A stretch of DNA of 64,000 nt from Muraenolepis orangiensis (taxonomy: Eukaryota > Chordata > Actinopteri > Gadiformes > Muraenolepididae), in contig CM051020.1 in NCBI GenBank assembly GCA_027704905.1, positions 7,480,335 through 7,544,334 of the forward strand, given 5' to 3'. Position numbers and translations under genes: made by a program. The notes below the pieces were generated by a model. That model made no database searches and was not told the origin of the DNA. It worked only from the letters and a program-made list of their open reading frames with translations. Each line of letters opens with the position of its first letter. Positions within the stretch are counted from its first letter, which is position 1. Positions 11,866 to 25,204 of the stretch are shown here, in pieces.

Positions 11866-11963
11866 CCTTGATTAACAAGGAGCCACAGGTGTGCCGCCTC
11901 ACCTGATACAAGTCCACCTGGCCTGGGTGAGGCGGCACACCTGTGGCTCCTTGTTAATCAAGG
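11866..11963. repeat. Perfect 38-bp inverted repeat (hairpin)
   Basis: The arm 11866-11903 is exactly complementary to 11926-11963, with a 22-base loop. The arms include TTGATTAACAAGG and CACAGGTGTGCCGCCTCACC. Both motifs also occur in family A LTR-like repeats (GGTGAGGCTGCACACCTGTGG and TTGTTAATCAA near 33330-33365), so the hairpin derives from that family. It is followed by a short family A tail (CCACCAACCAGACACACTCC, 11982-12003). Confidence 0.9.
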
Positions 11964-12004
11964 ATAATCAATGCATAAACCGGCCACCAACCAGACACAC
12001 TCCA

Positions 12005-15000
12005 CAAACATAAACAATGTAATACATGTCAACCGTATGTCAAAGTTAAAGCTCTATTGGTTGTTGTGTTGTCATTTTTCTGCAAATTCATTGGCGGTTT
12101 CCCTATTCAGAGGTCTGTATACAATAAATGCTGGTTATCATATCAATAAGAATATAGCTTGTGGCTATATATATTGCAAGGGAGTTAGTGTTCATTGCTA
12201 CAGTGTAGCTTAGCTTCAGTTAAAGCTACCTCGACCTCTCAAAGGCAAAGTGTTGTATTTATCAAATGCACTGTATAACAGAGGGTCATTCTGGACTGCG
12301 AAATACTTAATACAAGAAAAGGGTCGACTACATGAATAAAATATGAAGTAAAATAAAATGGGAATAGAAAAAATGTATCACCATCAAATAAACAATTCAG
12401 TGGGTATACAATCTCAGTCACCCGAGAGAATGTGAATATGAACTGAATTACATAGCATAAAACCTAAATGAAAAGCCCCAAGAGTCCCAATTAAAGAGTA
12501 CCTTTAATTGGCCGGGTGCTACACATTTTGACATATAAAGGCTGGTCATAATGAAACATTAATTGTCCAGCTGGTTGCCATTGATGCTGCAAAGCATTTT
12601 TTATTTTTGGGTTTTTACTTCTCTCACATCTGCTGATCGGCACAGAGCTCATCACAGAGAAAAAGGTGAAGTACTCAGGAAAAGCCACAGCAAGTCTTAC
12701 TGTATAGATGGAGCACTAAACACTCAATGTCCTGCCTATTATTTCCCTATCAATTGAACATTGAGTGAAAGATATAGAAATATTTAAAAAGTCAGTTCAG
12801 GTGGTGACTCATATGTTTTTGCAAAAGTCTTCAAAATACATATATATACAACACCTTATATTAGATGAGTGAATACTCTGAGACATGTGCAGTGCACATT
12901 CGACAAAGTGGTGCATGAAAAATGGGTATTAAGCAGGTATTAAGCCCGGACTACTTATTAAAATAATTATAGAAAGCCACAAAGTCAAATCAGTGAGCAG
13001 GGTCCAAAATTATCACCTGCCCGCCAGCCAATGGCTGGGAGATTTTACATTTGACAGGTGCGGGATTTCAGGGTTGCGTATTAAAGCAATTGCTCGGCTG
13101 GTCGATTTTCCCACTCTGGCAGGTAAAAAGACACAATTCTAAAAGTTAATTTTGGAGTGATTTTCTTTTATTAAATATCTCTGCTCGATGCCCGATGAAA
13201 TGGGAAATAATAGGCCGGATCAAGGGCACTAAGTCCAACACAGTGTCCAGTACGTGCACTCTATTTATAGAGTAACGGCAAGACATGTCTCTGGTAATCC
13301 CGAGAGAGAGAAACAAATGAAGATGAATGTGTCAGGAAGAGGGCTTACAGGGCCAGTCTGCGTGATCTCTTAGGTTGGCCTAGATGCACGTCTCGGAGCG
13401 AGATCCCATGAATTATTTGTAATTGATTTGATCAGATTTAGCCACATTTGTATTGTTCATACTGGTTTAAATAAACAACTTGATAGTATTTCCCATCTTT
13501 GCTGAGCAAGAGTTTTGTGCCTAAGGAATTAATTCCATATAGACACCCATCCCAATTATAAGCCGGTTGAGTTCAGTGATGGAAGCAAATCAATTAGTTA
13601 TATAAGTTCATTGAAGTTTTGCGGTAATCTTTATTTGGATCTCTCATCAATGCCCTTGCAATGAAAATTAGAAGTACGTTCTTGGTTCACAAAGCAATTA
13701 GGGGAGAGGTCTACACTGTTTTAATTGCAACTAAAGCCATGGAAACAGATTAGAATGGTGTTTTTGTTCTGTGCATTCCAGCTCTCTGTCTCTGTGTGTT
13801 CCTACTCACAGAGCAAGTTCCGGCTGTTTCTATTGATACAAATAGCTATCGATGTTTCATTATTCACCACACAATTATTCACTGTGAGCCCAACCAACCA
13901 ACCAACCAAGCACACCCCAACATACATTGCATGCATGCTAGCAGTTACCTAGCAAAGCTTGCCGTGATTATTACTACATTACAGGGCCAAGCCTAGACAA
14001 TGTAAACGTTGCTTTAATTGGCTGGAATGTACTGTAAACTTATGTTCTCGTCAACCTCGAGCTAGAATTGGTTAGCACAGACCTGTGTCAGTGTACCGGC
14101 AAATTCCCGTTAGCTGAAGCTCGCTGTTCGCCACAAGAAACAGAGATAATGCCATTGTGTGGCGGCCATTGTGAGTGTGCATTAGGGAAGGCTGTTCTTC
14201 GGAGGGGAGTGGTGGGGGGGCTGTGTGTGGCTGTCTGTGCGATGTAAATGTACCTTTTGTGTGATATGTTGGCATGTGTCTCGACGGTAGCCTATTAGCC
14301 GAGAGTGCAGTGATAAGCAGCTGCTAGCTGACATTCTTTATTGAACTTCTAAATACACTGAGGAACGAATCAGTGGTACAGAATCAATCTACGGATCTTT
14401 GTATTCAGTGATGCCAGTTGATACCATTTAAAAACGATGATATATTAGCATTGTGGCATCTTGGCTTGATTTGTACCCTCTGTTTTGGAATGACCTTCAT
14501 TGTATTTTTTCTCAATGCTCCACTCTGTCTTTTTCCAAGCTTTCGTTTTATTTATTTCTCCGTGTTCAGATCTGGTTTTGTTATAATTTGTCACTGGACA
14601 CAATGCTTTTACTTCGGCTTTCTCCATTAACTGTTCCTTATCTCTTTTTCTTTCTGTTAATGTGATGTCTCGCCGGATACAAAGCTTTCACTTCCCTTGT
14701 CTTGTCCCTTGTTTACTTTCCTAATGACAGCCCCATCCTCTCCTGATATCACGGTAATTGGTTGCCAAACAAAAGGTAGATGACTACTCCGCACACAACA
14801 CAACACTCCCGCAGGAATGCTCTTCCTTCATTAGATCCTGTGTGGTCTCATCCTCCTTCCCCTCCTCCTCCACCACAGCTGAACTGAAGTCTGATTATAA
14901 AATAGAATGCAATGTGTCATCATCTTCATCATAGAGGGTGGCCGCAACCGAGATTGAATTCACAATGCCGCGCCAGTAATCTTCGTCCCTCATTATTGTA

Positions 15001-15940
15001 GGTAGGTCCTCAATTTCTTATTCTGTGTCCCTACTAGTGGTATCAATATAGTTAAGAGGTATACGACCTCTATTAGTAGAGTTCGTACTATTACTGTTAT
15101 TACTACTACTACTATGCAATGCGTAGTTGGAAAAATAAACTATTTAACGTTTGATTCCATGTCTGTTTCAGGAGGGATGAACCAATTATTAATAACTAGC
15201 TATTTCGAAGTGGTGGTTCTAATCCATACCAGAAAGTATATGAGCAAAGCAAAAAAATAATAACTGTTTAGCGTGAGCTGAAATGTTGTCAGACTTGATT
15301 TGGGAAATCGAGTGTTTGATCGCAGGCCCACGTATGCCCTAGTGAGGGCTTCGTGGATCAGCATCGCCTGCCGCCATCGGCGAGTTGGCGGCACACGGAA
15401 AGGTTTACGAACGCAACTTTTTTCTTGTCTTCGAAATAATTGGAAATTAAGAGGCATAATGAGGTCTTCTGGGAAACGCACATTTCCAGCAGCACTCCTG
15501 ACATCCCGCTGAAGGAGGTGGAGCGGAATTCATGGACGCTTTCTGATTGATTCGGCATTCTTATGACGTTCACAACAGACCGACAAAAAAGATACGTCCG
15601 TTGGGAAACAGTGGGGAAAAAAAACTAGCCATTGAAGCGAGAAGTTTTAGCGATTACAATAATGAATGAAATTGACTCTGTCGAGGAACTCAACGGGTCC
15701 CAGACCTCTTCACAGGGCTGAGACTGCCTACTTGCCTACTTGGTCCTTCTTCAATGTCTTTCCAATGTTGTCGAGAACACCCTCCAAGCACATGCGGCGT
15801 GATTCAGGCGTTACCTAGAAACCTGCTGACATGATGTAACCGGTATGCGCTACACGTCTGTGTTGACACGGTGGGAAAGATTACTCCAGATGAAAATGCA
15901 CAGAAATAATAGCAGTCCTCCATTCGTATTAATCTGTAAT
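12005..15940. other. Intergenic, no gene recognised
   Basis: About 3.9 kb of mostly unique-looking AT-rich DNA. A (CCAA)n patch lies at 13891-13908 and a short (TAC)n near 15100. A candidate conserved non-coding stretch is 14740-14840 by composition only. Open frames are short and uninformative. Confidence 0.4.
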
Positions 15941-15944
15941 CCGT

Positions 15945-16315
15945 ATTAAAAGTACGTCTACTGAACTGCTAGGAGTGCTGCCACTTTCACTTTCATAACA
16001 TTGTCATTAACATTACACTTACAATCTTTGCTGGACCTTTTGGACTCATCACTGTTACTGCACTGTACTGCACTGTATTCATGATACTCATGATACTGCA
16101 CTACTGCCACTTTAAAATGCTTTTAAAGAGTTTAGTAAAACATATACATTCAAAACATGTACATATCATTTAACAGTCACTTTGCTGCTCTTTTTTTTTT
16201 TTATGGTATTGTTTTTGAAATTCATACTACGGGAGGGAATGGGGAGTAAGCATTCCAATATACTTGTTACAAATGGCCAATAAAAATATCTTGTATCTTG
16301 TATCTTGTATTTCCT
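15945..16315 (+). mobile_element. LINE 3'-end fragment (family B), sense
   Basis: Recognised by comparison with 19025-19560, which carries the same words in reverse: CTACTGAACTGCTAGGAGTG, CTGCCAC-TTTCATAACATTG and AATTCATACTACGGGAGGGA, then AATGGGGAGTAAGCATTCCA. It ends with AATAAAAATA and TCTTGTA-type tandem units (16290-16312), the usual microsatellite tail of L2/CR1-like LINEs. Only 3' UTR sequence is present. Confidence 0.65.
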
Positions 16316-16350
16316 GTGGCAATTGTGTGGTTAAGGAGACACTTGGAAAC

Positions 16351-16422
16351 ACCACCACACACACACACACACCACACACACACCACACACACCCCACACA
16401 CACACCACACACACACACACCA
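16351..16422. repeat. (CA)n imperfect microsatellite
   Basis: Short CA runs separated by CCACAC and CCCCAC interruptions, giving an ACACC-ACAC pattern that hints at higher-order slippage. Confidence 0.9.
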
Positions 16423-16429
16423 GAACTTT

Positions 16430-17815
16430 CGTCCAAGTTGCGCAAGGCTCTCAGGAGATGCGTTATGTCTGACTGGTGCGCTGCAGAGATATTAAAAGGC
16501 GCAACAAGCCGTCGGCGGTCACAAGCTACCCAGTGGAAATATTTACAGACTATATTCCAGTAGAAAATATTCAAAAGTCCATTCTAAAACAATAGCAACA
16601 CAAGACAGTGTTTAACCACACTAAACCTTTTTTTGTATTATTTCATTATAATTACAGCAATACAACTTATCTCTCATATCAATTCTCCATTTAATTCAGC
16701 ATTTTTATGCAATTCTGTACTTGAGTAAAACAAAAACATTAAAAAAACATGATGCAATGTGTCGACTGTTCCCCACAGCAAGCTAGGAGATTTTTTTCTT
16801 TCTTTATTAAGACATGTTTAGTGAGATACACAACTGGCTCGCTCAGCTTTCAATTGGACATCTCTCTGGGGAAAGATGTGTGACCCATGTGGTCAGCTGA
16901 ACAAAAATGAAAATGTATTCAAATCATCACGTGTTCGAATCCCTCCCCTCTATTTCTCTGGAATACCAAGAGCTGGAGGTGGTTGTGCGGGGGAGGAAAA
17001 TCCACATCCCAGCTGATCTTCAAACGTCTCTGAGGGACTGATATGTGTTACGCTTTAGAAGAAATACAGGAATAAGTGAAAGGCTGCCTCACAAGTCTTA
17101 TCACTTCCCCTTGTTGTCCCTTGAGACGGGGAAAACGATGAGGAAAGCTTTAAAAAAATAAAATAATAATAAAATTAAACATTGAAAGAAAAAGATAAAA
17201 ACAACTCACAATGAATGATTTGCACTGTGAGATTCAATCCAGACTGTGTTTTACATTCACTTCAAAATAACGTTACAATTTTAAGGTGATTTTGTTTCAA
17301 CCAAATTTACAACCGAAAAAATCGCTTTCGACTAGAGGTTTTAAAACAAAACAAAATAAATCAAAGAAGAAAATCTGATTCATGCTTGAGAATTAATTTC
17401 AGGGATAAGACAGATGTTCTTAAAATCCTTTTGACATTTTACTTGTTCAACTACGAAACATGCTTTGCATAAATTGCATACTATCCATTGTCATCAAACA
17501 AACAGAAATCCTCTTACTATGGCTCATTTTAAGAAAAAAAAAGGATAAACTAATCTTTATGGCTTTTAATGTCGAATGTACCAAAAAAATGACGACATCT
17601 GAAACTTGAAATGACATTCCCATGCTGTGATTGATCACGTCATTTGATTGAGACTGAGTTCTTTCCCCTCTCCCACAACCAGAAATGATCTCAATTCAAA
17701 TGACTATTTGCACACAGGAAGCAAACATTTACATTGCCAAAGCACATACAAAAATGCAATTATCTAAAGAAAAGTGAAAAGACAATATGACAACAATGTA
17801 AACATGTACATACAG
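16430..17815. other. Intergenic, nothing recognised
   Basis: AT-rich sequence without gene, transposon or array. Confidence 0.4.
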
Positions 17816-17818
17816 TGT

Positions 17819-17923
17819 GTATATATACAGGTATATATATATATATATACGGTGTATATATATATATATACATATAAATATATATATAATGTATGTATGT
17901 GTGTGTGTATATATATATATATT
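17819..17923. repeat. (TA)n microsatellite cluster
   Basis: TA runs separated by CAGG, CGGTG and a GTATGTATGTGTGTG segment. AT-rich and cruciform-prone. Confidence 0.9.
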
Positions 17924-17984
17924 GGTTAAGTTAAACATGTAAACAAAACAAAAAAAAAGGGGACAAGGAACATAATAACAGTCG

Positions 17985-18118
17985 AGCGGCAATTGGTTCG
18001 ATCCCCCATGTCTGCACTTCATCTGTAAGCATCAGCAAGATGGCTAACCCCCAACCTGCTCCTTAATGGCATGCATCGCAATAAATTATGAAGTCACGTT
18101 CGACAAAGGTGTCTGCTA

Positions 18119-18149
<31 letters not shown>
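17985..18149 (+). mobile_element. SINE fragment with (AAT)n tail
   Basis: A B-box-like TTGGTTCGATCCCCC near 17993-18007 leads to the conserved 3' module GAAGTCACGTTCGACAAAGG, then TGTCTGCTAAAT and an (AAT)n tail at 18118-18149. The module matches the AAGTCGCTTTGGAYAAAAGC-TCTGCTAAATGA 3' end shared by many teleost SINEs and LINEs. Confidence 0.6.
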
Positions 18150-18150
<1 letters not shown>

Positions 18151-19020
18151 GATAGTAAGGTAGCATCAAAATCTCAATCCGTCTCGCTCATCTTCTGCCC
18201 CAACATGGGCCTGAGCGTGAAGCAGCAGTGAGGAGCTACCATGCCAGCCTCCGCTGGGCATTGCAGAAACACTGGATCTGTGCCCTATTCAAAAGGAAAA
18301 AAGAGATTGATTGCACAGTGTTCATCACCTCCGTGTGAACTCTGCATGCGACTCTATTAATCACACTCACTCAGAGGGAACAGGGAGGACAGATATTGAT
18401 TGCTTGCTTGTTGTTTGTGTTTGGTTCAGGTTTTTTTGTATATATATCTTTTTTGTTATCATCATAACAGCGTTCTATTAAGTACCGGCTTGCAGGTCGG
18501 GCGGGTGATTCTTCTGGGAAATCAACAGGAACCCCTGGATTGCTGTCACCTCGGAACACGGAAAAATGTGAGGAATGAGTCATTAATGAGATTTAACAGC
18601 AGCCCACTGTGAAATAATATTATTCATGTTATCAAGGCTACATTCATCTATTTCAGACCTCTAGGGGACATTTAGCACACCTTTGCTCGACACTGGGATC
18701 CAATGTTGATGAGTGAGTGTTAGGTACGCTTTGAGAAAACTTAAGATTTAATCAATTTTTGACACTATCAAAAGACCACCATGTTCCACACAGGCGAGCA
18801 TGTGCAAACGAGTCACCTAAAATATAAAGTTCAAATCCCTTTTAAAAATATAAGTTTTCTAAAGTTCTCGAAAAGTAAAGGCAATTATATAAAATAATTG
18901 CTTCGGGGATGTAGTAGAGTTTAACTATCGATTGTTACATATTACTCAAAAGTGTACTTGTCCAAACACTACTCAGGTGAAAGTACTTGTGTATTCCGAC
19001 CTTGTGGAATGTGGTATCAC
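18150..19020. other. Intergenic with MITE-like patch
   Basis: Non-coding. Positions 18945-18995 (ACTCAAAAGTGTACTTG, GGTGAAAGTACTTGTG) resemble the GAGTAAAAGTACTTG repeat seen at 63093-63290, suggesting a degraded copy of the same small transposon. Confidence 0.35.
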
Positions 19021-19024
19021 CTAT

Positions 19025-19560
19025 ATATATAAAGTACAATGGAATGCTTACTCCCCATTACCTCGCCGCAGTATGAATTTTCGAAAACACTAAACAAAAT
19101 AATAAAAATCAAGATACTGTACACAAAAAAATAATAGTGTAATGTAACATGGATGACAATGTTATGATAGTGGCAGCACTCCTAGCAGTTCAGTAGGCGC
19201 ACTGCCTGTGGGTAAAACAGTCCTTGAACCTGGTAGTCCTTAGTCCCTAGATTCTGCGGAACCGGTGACTGGACTGCAGGGGGTAGAAGAGATGGAGCCC
19301 AGGGTGGTTGCGGTCCTTTATGATGGACATGGCCTTATTCCGACATCTGGTCCTACAGATCTCCTCAATGCATGGAAGTGCACACCCAGTGATCTTTTTC
19401 GCCATCCTCATGACCCTCTATATACCCTCTATAGGCTCTCTATATATAGAAATGAGGACTGTGGTACAGATGAAGCCAGGTGAGAGAGGTTGACGAGCTC
19501 CAATCGCCTGTGGAGACTGCTACGTCTGGAGCCAGTCGCTGTCTTATTGTTTGTTTATTT
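19025..19560 (-). mobile_element. LINE 3'-end fragment (family B), antisense
   Basis: Inverted copy of the repeat at 15945-16315, extended upstream. Beyond the 3' UTR match it holds 19200-19500, where the minus strand has the layout of an L2/CR1-like reverse transcriptase C-terminal region, with frames broken. The TATA runs around 19430-19450 are local slippage. The clade is not resolved. Confidence 0.55.
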
Positions 19561-19656
19561 ACCGAGGCGGAACACGTTGACATGTTTCAATAACCGCATC
19601 TCCCACCTGTCGGTTACACCTCATTCCTTGCAAAAGGAATGAGGCTAGGGGGTAGC

Positions 19657-19732
19657 TAAGGGGAATTCAGAAATGGCTAGAACTGAAACCAACCTAAGGG
19701 GAATTCAGAAATGGCTAGAACTGAAACCAAAC
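19657..19732. repeat. 38-bp tandem duplication
   Basis: Two copies of a 38-base unit starting TAAGGGGAATTCAGAAATGG at 19657 and 19695, almost identical, indicating a recent duplication. Confidence 0.9.
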
Positions 19733-19739
19733 ACAGATG

Positions 19740-20950
19740 TTGACAAATGAAGCAAGCCCCAGGCGTGTCATTTTAGAATTTGACACAATCCGCCGTTCGC
19801 TGTGTTTTCCCTGGGGGGGGGGGGCCTGATGTACAATTTTTAAATCTGCAGAGTCATGGACACTGGTAGTCTTATCATTTTAGTGTGTGAACTCGATTTG
19901 CATATCATCCTTCTTGGCTTGACTGAACACGGACACTAATAGATTTTCACTGACGGATAAATGGTATGTTTAAAAAGCTCTCATCTCAATTGGGCTATTA
20001 TCAGTCATCTGATATTGAGGAGGAAGTTAAAGTCTTTCAGAATGAATGAGGACAGCTTGTTTATTCAACATGGCAATTTTGACTTCCAAAGTCCGGCCAC
20101 AAAGTCATAGCATTTGTTTATGTTAATTTCATAATATAAAATGGGATTGATCCTGTGAAACCTTTTTTTGATTTTTATTGGGCGTTGCAAAAATGTCACA
20201 ATATTGTGATGACAAATAGCTGTACCCCCTTCGAATGGTTTGATCTGTGTGAATTATTCAGTGTGTTGCCTAAAAATATTTTTTTTAGGCAAGAGAGAGT
20301 TTTTTGATTTAGTTATAAATCAAAGTTTCACCGATAGCAACTCATTTCGTAAACCGTTAAGCTGTTGAGGCACAGTGAAATGACAATTTGGGTTGTGTAA
20401 TGAGATTCTAACTTAGGTCACGCCCCAGAATTATTGGTTGACACCCAGGCAGGGTTTATCCGGGCTGTTTGACCTCTGGGGCCTCCAAAACCCCACCAAC
20501 TGTGGCCTCAACCTGTCTTTGCCGGCATCCTCAATCCATGCCCACCTCTTTCGGACACGATGACGCAATCATTCAGCTCTTTCCTATACCGTTTGTTTGA
20601 GTTATAGACGTGACGGTTAGTCCTCTGCTCGCCGGCGCGTTAGAAAACGTGTTTGAAAACCCCCTGACCGTCTCTCGTTAACGTCGCAAAGGCGCTCCGA
20701 GGCGCTCACGGATCCGACGACACCTTCAGACGCTTCAAACGCGTCTGCGCACCAGCCGACACACACTCACAGCATGCGTAGCCTCAGAAGAACACTCTCC
20801 AATACCCCAGGGCCCCTGCAGCGCAAACACACCTGCCGTGATTCCAGTGGGTAGGAACATTAGAGAGGGAAGAGAAAACCCCTGCGGCCGTGCTTTGAGG
20901 AGTCTAGTAGATGTCTGTAAGAGCCTGCCTATGATGACGAACGTACAGAC
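19740..20950. other. Intergenic, nothing recognised
   Basis: Non-coding, with a poly-G run of 12-13 near 19812. No gene supported. Confidence 0.4.
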
Positions 20951-20956
20951 ATCCGT

Positions 20957-20963
20957 CACACAC

Positions 20964-21008
<45 letters not shown>
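20957..21008. repeat. (CA)n-(CG)n-(CA)n alternating tract
   Basis: About 50 bases of strictly alternating purine-pyrimidine, with a CGCGTGCGCGCGCG core flanked by CA repeats. Confidence 0.9.
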
Positions 21009-21009
<1 letters not shown>

Positions 21010-21099
21010 CATGCAGAGGAGAACATTTAATGAACATGGATATTTTCTTGTTATTGACAGCCAGACAGCCACACAGAGCAATTGTACGATGTTCTAGCA

Positions 21100-21515
21100 C
21101 AGTGGTTTGCAAACTTTAAGGCCCTGTACCCCTAAAACACTGAATCTTCTGCTGTGTACCCCCTCTACCTTTCATCTGATGTTATATCTGAAGTGCTATT
21201 AACTATTTTGCTATTTTGTCAGCCTCGTAGAAAGCCCTCTAATTTGTCAAACAAGTGATATGCACATGAGTTCAAACATTATGAATGACTTATCTGGAAA
21301 ATATTAAATACAAATGTAAAACAATTGTAAGTCATAAGAAGAAATGTCAAATTCTGTTCTTGCAACAACCAAATAAGTGAAGAATTGCAGCAGAGTTGGG
21401 GCGGCTGTGTGTGTTTTAAAACGTGGGTTCCTTTTTGACACAGTGAGGCTATTATAGATTTGTTTGTAGCGTACCCCCGATAAATGGGTTATTTGTACTC
21501 CACATCATTTGGACT
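21100..21515 (+). mobile_element. hAT-type MITE (family C)
   Basis: Starts CAGTGGTTTGCAAACTTTAA and contains CTGCTGTGTACCCCCTCTAC, TTTCATCTGATGTTA and CGTAGAAAGCCCTCTAAT, then GCGTACCCCCGATAAA. The same ordered words occur at 25935-26311 and, split, at 54922-57034. The right terminus has decayed and no 8-bp duplication is visible. Confidence 0.65.
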
Positions 21516-21927
21516 ATGTACATTTTAATATTTGTGACATTTAACATACGCAGAAACATGAATGCAAGCAGTATAACAGTGTTTTTAGCTTGAAATGACA
21601 ATACGTAGCTCAGTTTAATATGAATCATGGTATGGTGATGATTTTAATAGCCGCGTGCACCTAGCTAACAACAGCCTATTGTAGTGGTTGCCTAACTTTG
21701 GATGAAACTGTCTGCTAAAGGACACAATTGTAAACATATGCACGTAAACACACACACACACACTACCACAAGCGGTCGGCGTGCCAGAGCTGTTGAGTCG
21801 ACGCTATGGGCCATCGTTATCCATATCAAAGCCCCTCGAGCGTTGGACACTCTCCACTCGACCTAACAGGATGTTCAATCCCCGTCGAACGCGCGACACG
21901 CCACTTTGAAGTGTGTGCGTGTGTATG

Positions 21928-21930
<3 letters not shown>
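21516..21930. other. Intergenic, nothing recognised
   Basis: Non-coding; a short (CA)n at about 21750. Confidence 0.4.

Positions 21931-21935
<5 letters not shown>

Positions 21936-21967
<32 letters not shown>
21936..21967. repeat. (GT)n microsatellite
   Basis: About 16 GT units. Confidence 0.9.
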
Positions 21968-21968
<1 letters not shown>

Positions 21969-22270
21969 TATTTACCCGTGATTGTGGACACATGGCGCCT
22001 CATTAGACCCCTCTGTAGCCTTGTTACCACCCCGCATCCCCCCACCCGCCCCCTCCCCTTCCACACCCCAACACAATGACCCATCCTATTATAACCACCC
22101 TCTCCCGTCCCCCCCCCACCCGAGAGACCGGTCCAGCCAGTGGAGGAGGGGCGGAGGGGGCTGCCAGCAGCAGTCAAGCTGTTGGTGATCAGGGTGTAGG
22201 GGGACCTTTAGTCCTGCTAACATCTGCCCACTGGCTCTTCTCTCCTGACACCCCGCGCCACGCCACCGTT

Positions 22271-22668
<398 letters not shown>

Positions 22669-22844
22669 CACTCTCACTCGCTCACTTGACCTCCATCAGC
22701 TGAGCTCGATTTGTCTTGGTTCCCACATGTCTCCTTGCATCTACCTCGCTCTCTTTCTCTCCACCCGCTCCACTGCTATGTGCGCCTCTCTCGCCCATCC
22801 TGGATTGTTCTTCAATCACACGCCCAAACCCTGCCACTTTCACA

Positions 22845-22910
22845 CGCACACACACACACACACATGCACACGCACACACATGCACACACACACACACACA
22901 TACACACACA
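22845..22910. repeat. (CA)n imperfect microsatellite
   Basis: CA runs broken by TG and CG steps. Confidence 0.9.
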
Positions 22911-23150
22911 CTTCCTTTACCTATTCCTTACCTATTATTTCTATATAATCAAATTTTTGCCTCCATCACCTCAGTCATACCTATGCTCTCTACATATATG
23001 TGTGTTTATAATGTACGTGAAGGCCTCCATTATGGTGTAGGCTTTCTTTGAGTTGTCTCTTTAAGGTTCTCTTATATATATCCCATACATCTCTCCCAAG
23101 CCTACATCTAAGTGGGTCTCATGTCTCAGAGTACTTCCTCCCTCGTTCTC

Positions 23151-23491
<341 letters not shown>

Positions 23492-23689
23492 CATCTTTTG
23501 TTCCAACATCCAACTTATTTTCATCATCTCTCCCTCTTCTCTCCTCCTGTCTCCCCCGTGCCTCCCTCGATATCCCTCTCATTCCTCCTCCTCCTACTCC
23601 TCCTCTTTCTCTCTCTCTCTCTCCCCCTTTTACCTTCCTTCGCTCTCCTGTCTCATTCCCCCCCCCCCCCCACCCATCTCTCTCCTCCT

Positions 23690-24480
23690 GTCCCGTGGGT
23701 GCGGTGGGTGTGTGTGTGTGGGTGTGCGTGTGAGATGCTGTAGCTGTCTGCCTCACCACCTGCCTGGCCCTCCCGAGATCCCAGACGATATACTGAGGAG
23801 CGGACATACACCGCAGTGCAGAGCAGCAAGGAGGAGGGAAGGCAGGGAGGCAAGGAAGGAAGAGAGGGAAGAAGAGAGGTGCAGAATGGTGTTGTTTCCA
23901 TACAGGGGCCAGGGCCAGCAACACGGGCAGACATATGCTGTCTGACAGCCCTGGCTGATCTAGTATGTTGTGAGTTGCCAGGCGGTAATGCATTAACCAT
24001 TTTGCTTCCCCTCCCTCCCTCCCGCCCTACTTCCCTGTTCTCGCCCCCTTGTTGGTTTGCCCGCGGTGATGTCACAAAGAAAGGTTATGTGAGGTTAATG
24101 ATGACGCACAGTTGAAAGAAATACAATGATTAGAAATTCATTCCTTCCTTTATGTGTGGTCGGACAATGGCACCTCAGTGAATATCATATGGTCGCTCCC
24201 TTCGTCATTCAGCGGAGGGAGGGCTACTATGGGCCAGTACACTGAGAGTCATGGAGCCTTGTTGAAAAATGGAATGAATTCAATTAATTTGCTGTTGTGG
24301 AAGAAACAACAAACATGAGTAAAGGTATGGAATGTGGATCCGGTGCCTGTAGCACCCTAACCTGTGTAATATTTACACAGTATAGTTTACAAGTATAGTA
24401 TAGTATAAGCATAGTATCAGCCAGAATAGACCTATCTAGTGTTTGTGTGTCTGTCAGACCTAATGAGTCACTAAACCTGA
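23690..24480. other. Intergenic, nothing recognised
   Basis: GC-richer non-coding DNA; a purine-rich GGAAGG patch at about 23825-23880. No gene supported. Confidence 0.4.

Positions 24481-24484
<4 letters not shown>

Positions 24485-24548
<64 letters not shown>
24485..24548. repeat. (CA)n microsatellite
   Basis: About 32 perfect CA units. Confidence 0.95.
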
Positions 24549-24550
<2 letters not shown>

Positions 24551-24774
24551 GTGTTCGCATGTCTGTGTATGTTAATAAGACGTGTGTGCACGTCAAAACC
24601 CCCACCTATTTAAACCAGTGTGCTACATGTCCTGGTAAATTAGGACACGCAGGTTAGCATTGACCGCTGATGTTGTGACCGCTGTCACCAGTCACATGGG
24701 CGTATGAGTTGGGGGATCCATCCTCCCTTCCTCCCTTTCCTGCCAGATAAATATCACCGGCGGTACAGGCGGTA

Positions 24775-24930
24775 ATGGCCTCTCCAAGCCCGCCACCGCC
24801 GCCACCGCCACCACCGCCGCCACATGCTAACGAGCGGCGCCGCCATTAGCATGCGGGAGCTGTTTTCCGAGAGTCTATCAAAGCAAATTACTTTTATGTG
24901 GTGCCGAAAACGTGACCCTGCCAGCGAGCA
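24775..24930. other. Candidate conserved non-coding element
   Basis: A CCGCCACCGCC triplet run is followed by a near-palindrome (CATGCTAACGAGCGGC / GCCGCCATTAGCATG) and an AT-rich block with AGCAAATTACTTTTATG. High local complexity without coding potential suggests a regulatory element. This is inference only. Confidence 0.25.
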
Positions 24931-25204
24931 GGGGGTGGGGCGGGGGGCTCAGTAAATACGCCCATTACCCACGGACAAAACATAATTACACCCCGTTAAT
25001 GTCACTGCGAACCAGGGGTTCTTTGTGGACCTCTTGCGGCCCCCCTGGTCTAGACATTTACCAGGGGGTCTTAATTGATGAAAATGATATGCAAATAAAA
25101 AAGGTTGCGTGCCTCAGTGTTTATCGCCAGGGGGTTCTGGGCTTGGCCGGTCGGCAGGTGAGAGAAGCTTCCTGCTGACAGTGGATGACAGTGATCAATG
25201 ATGG

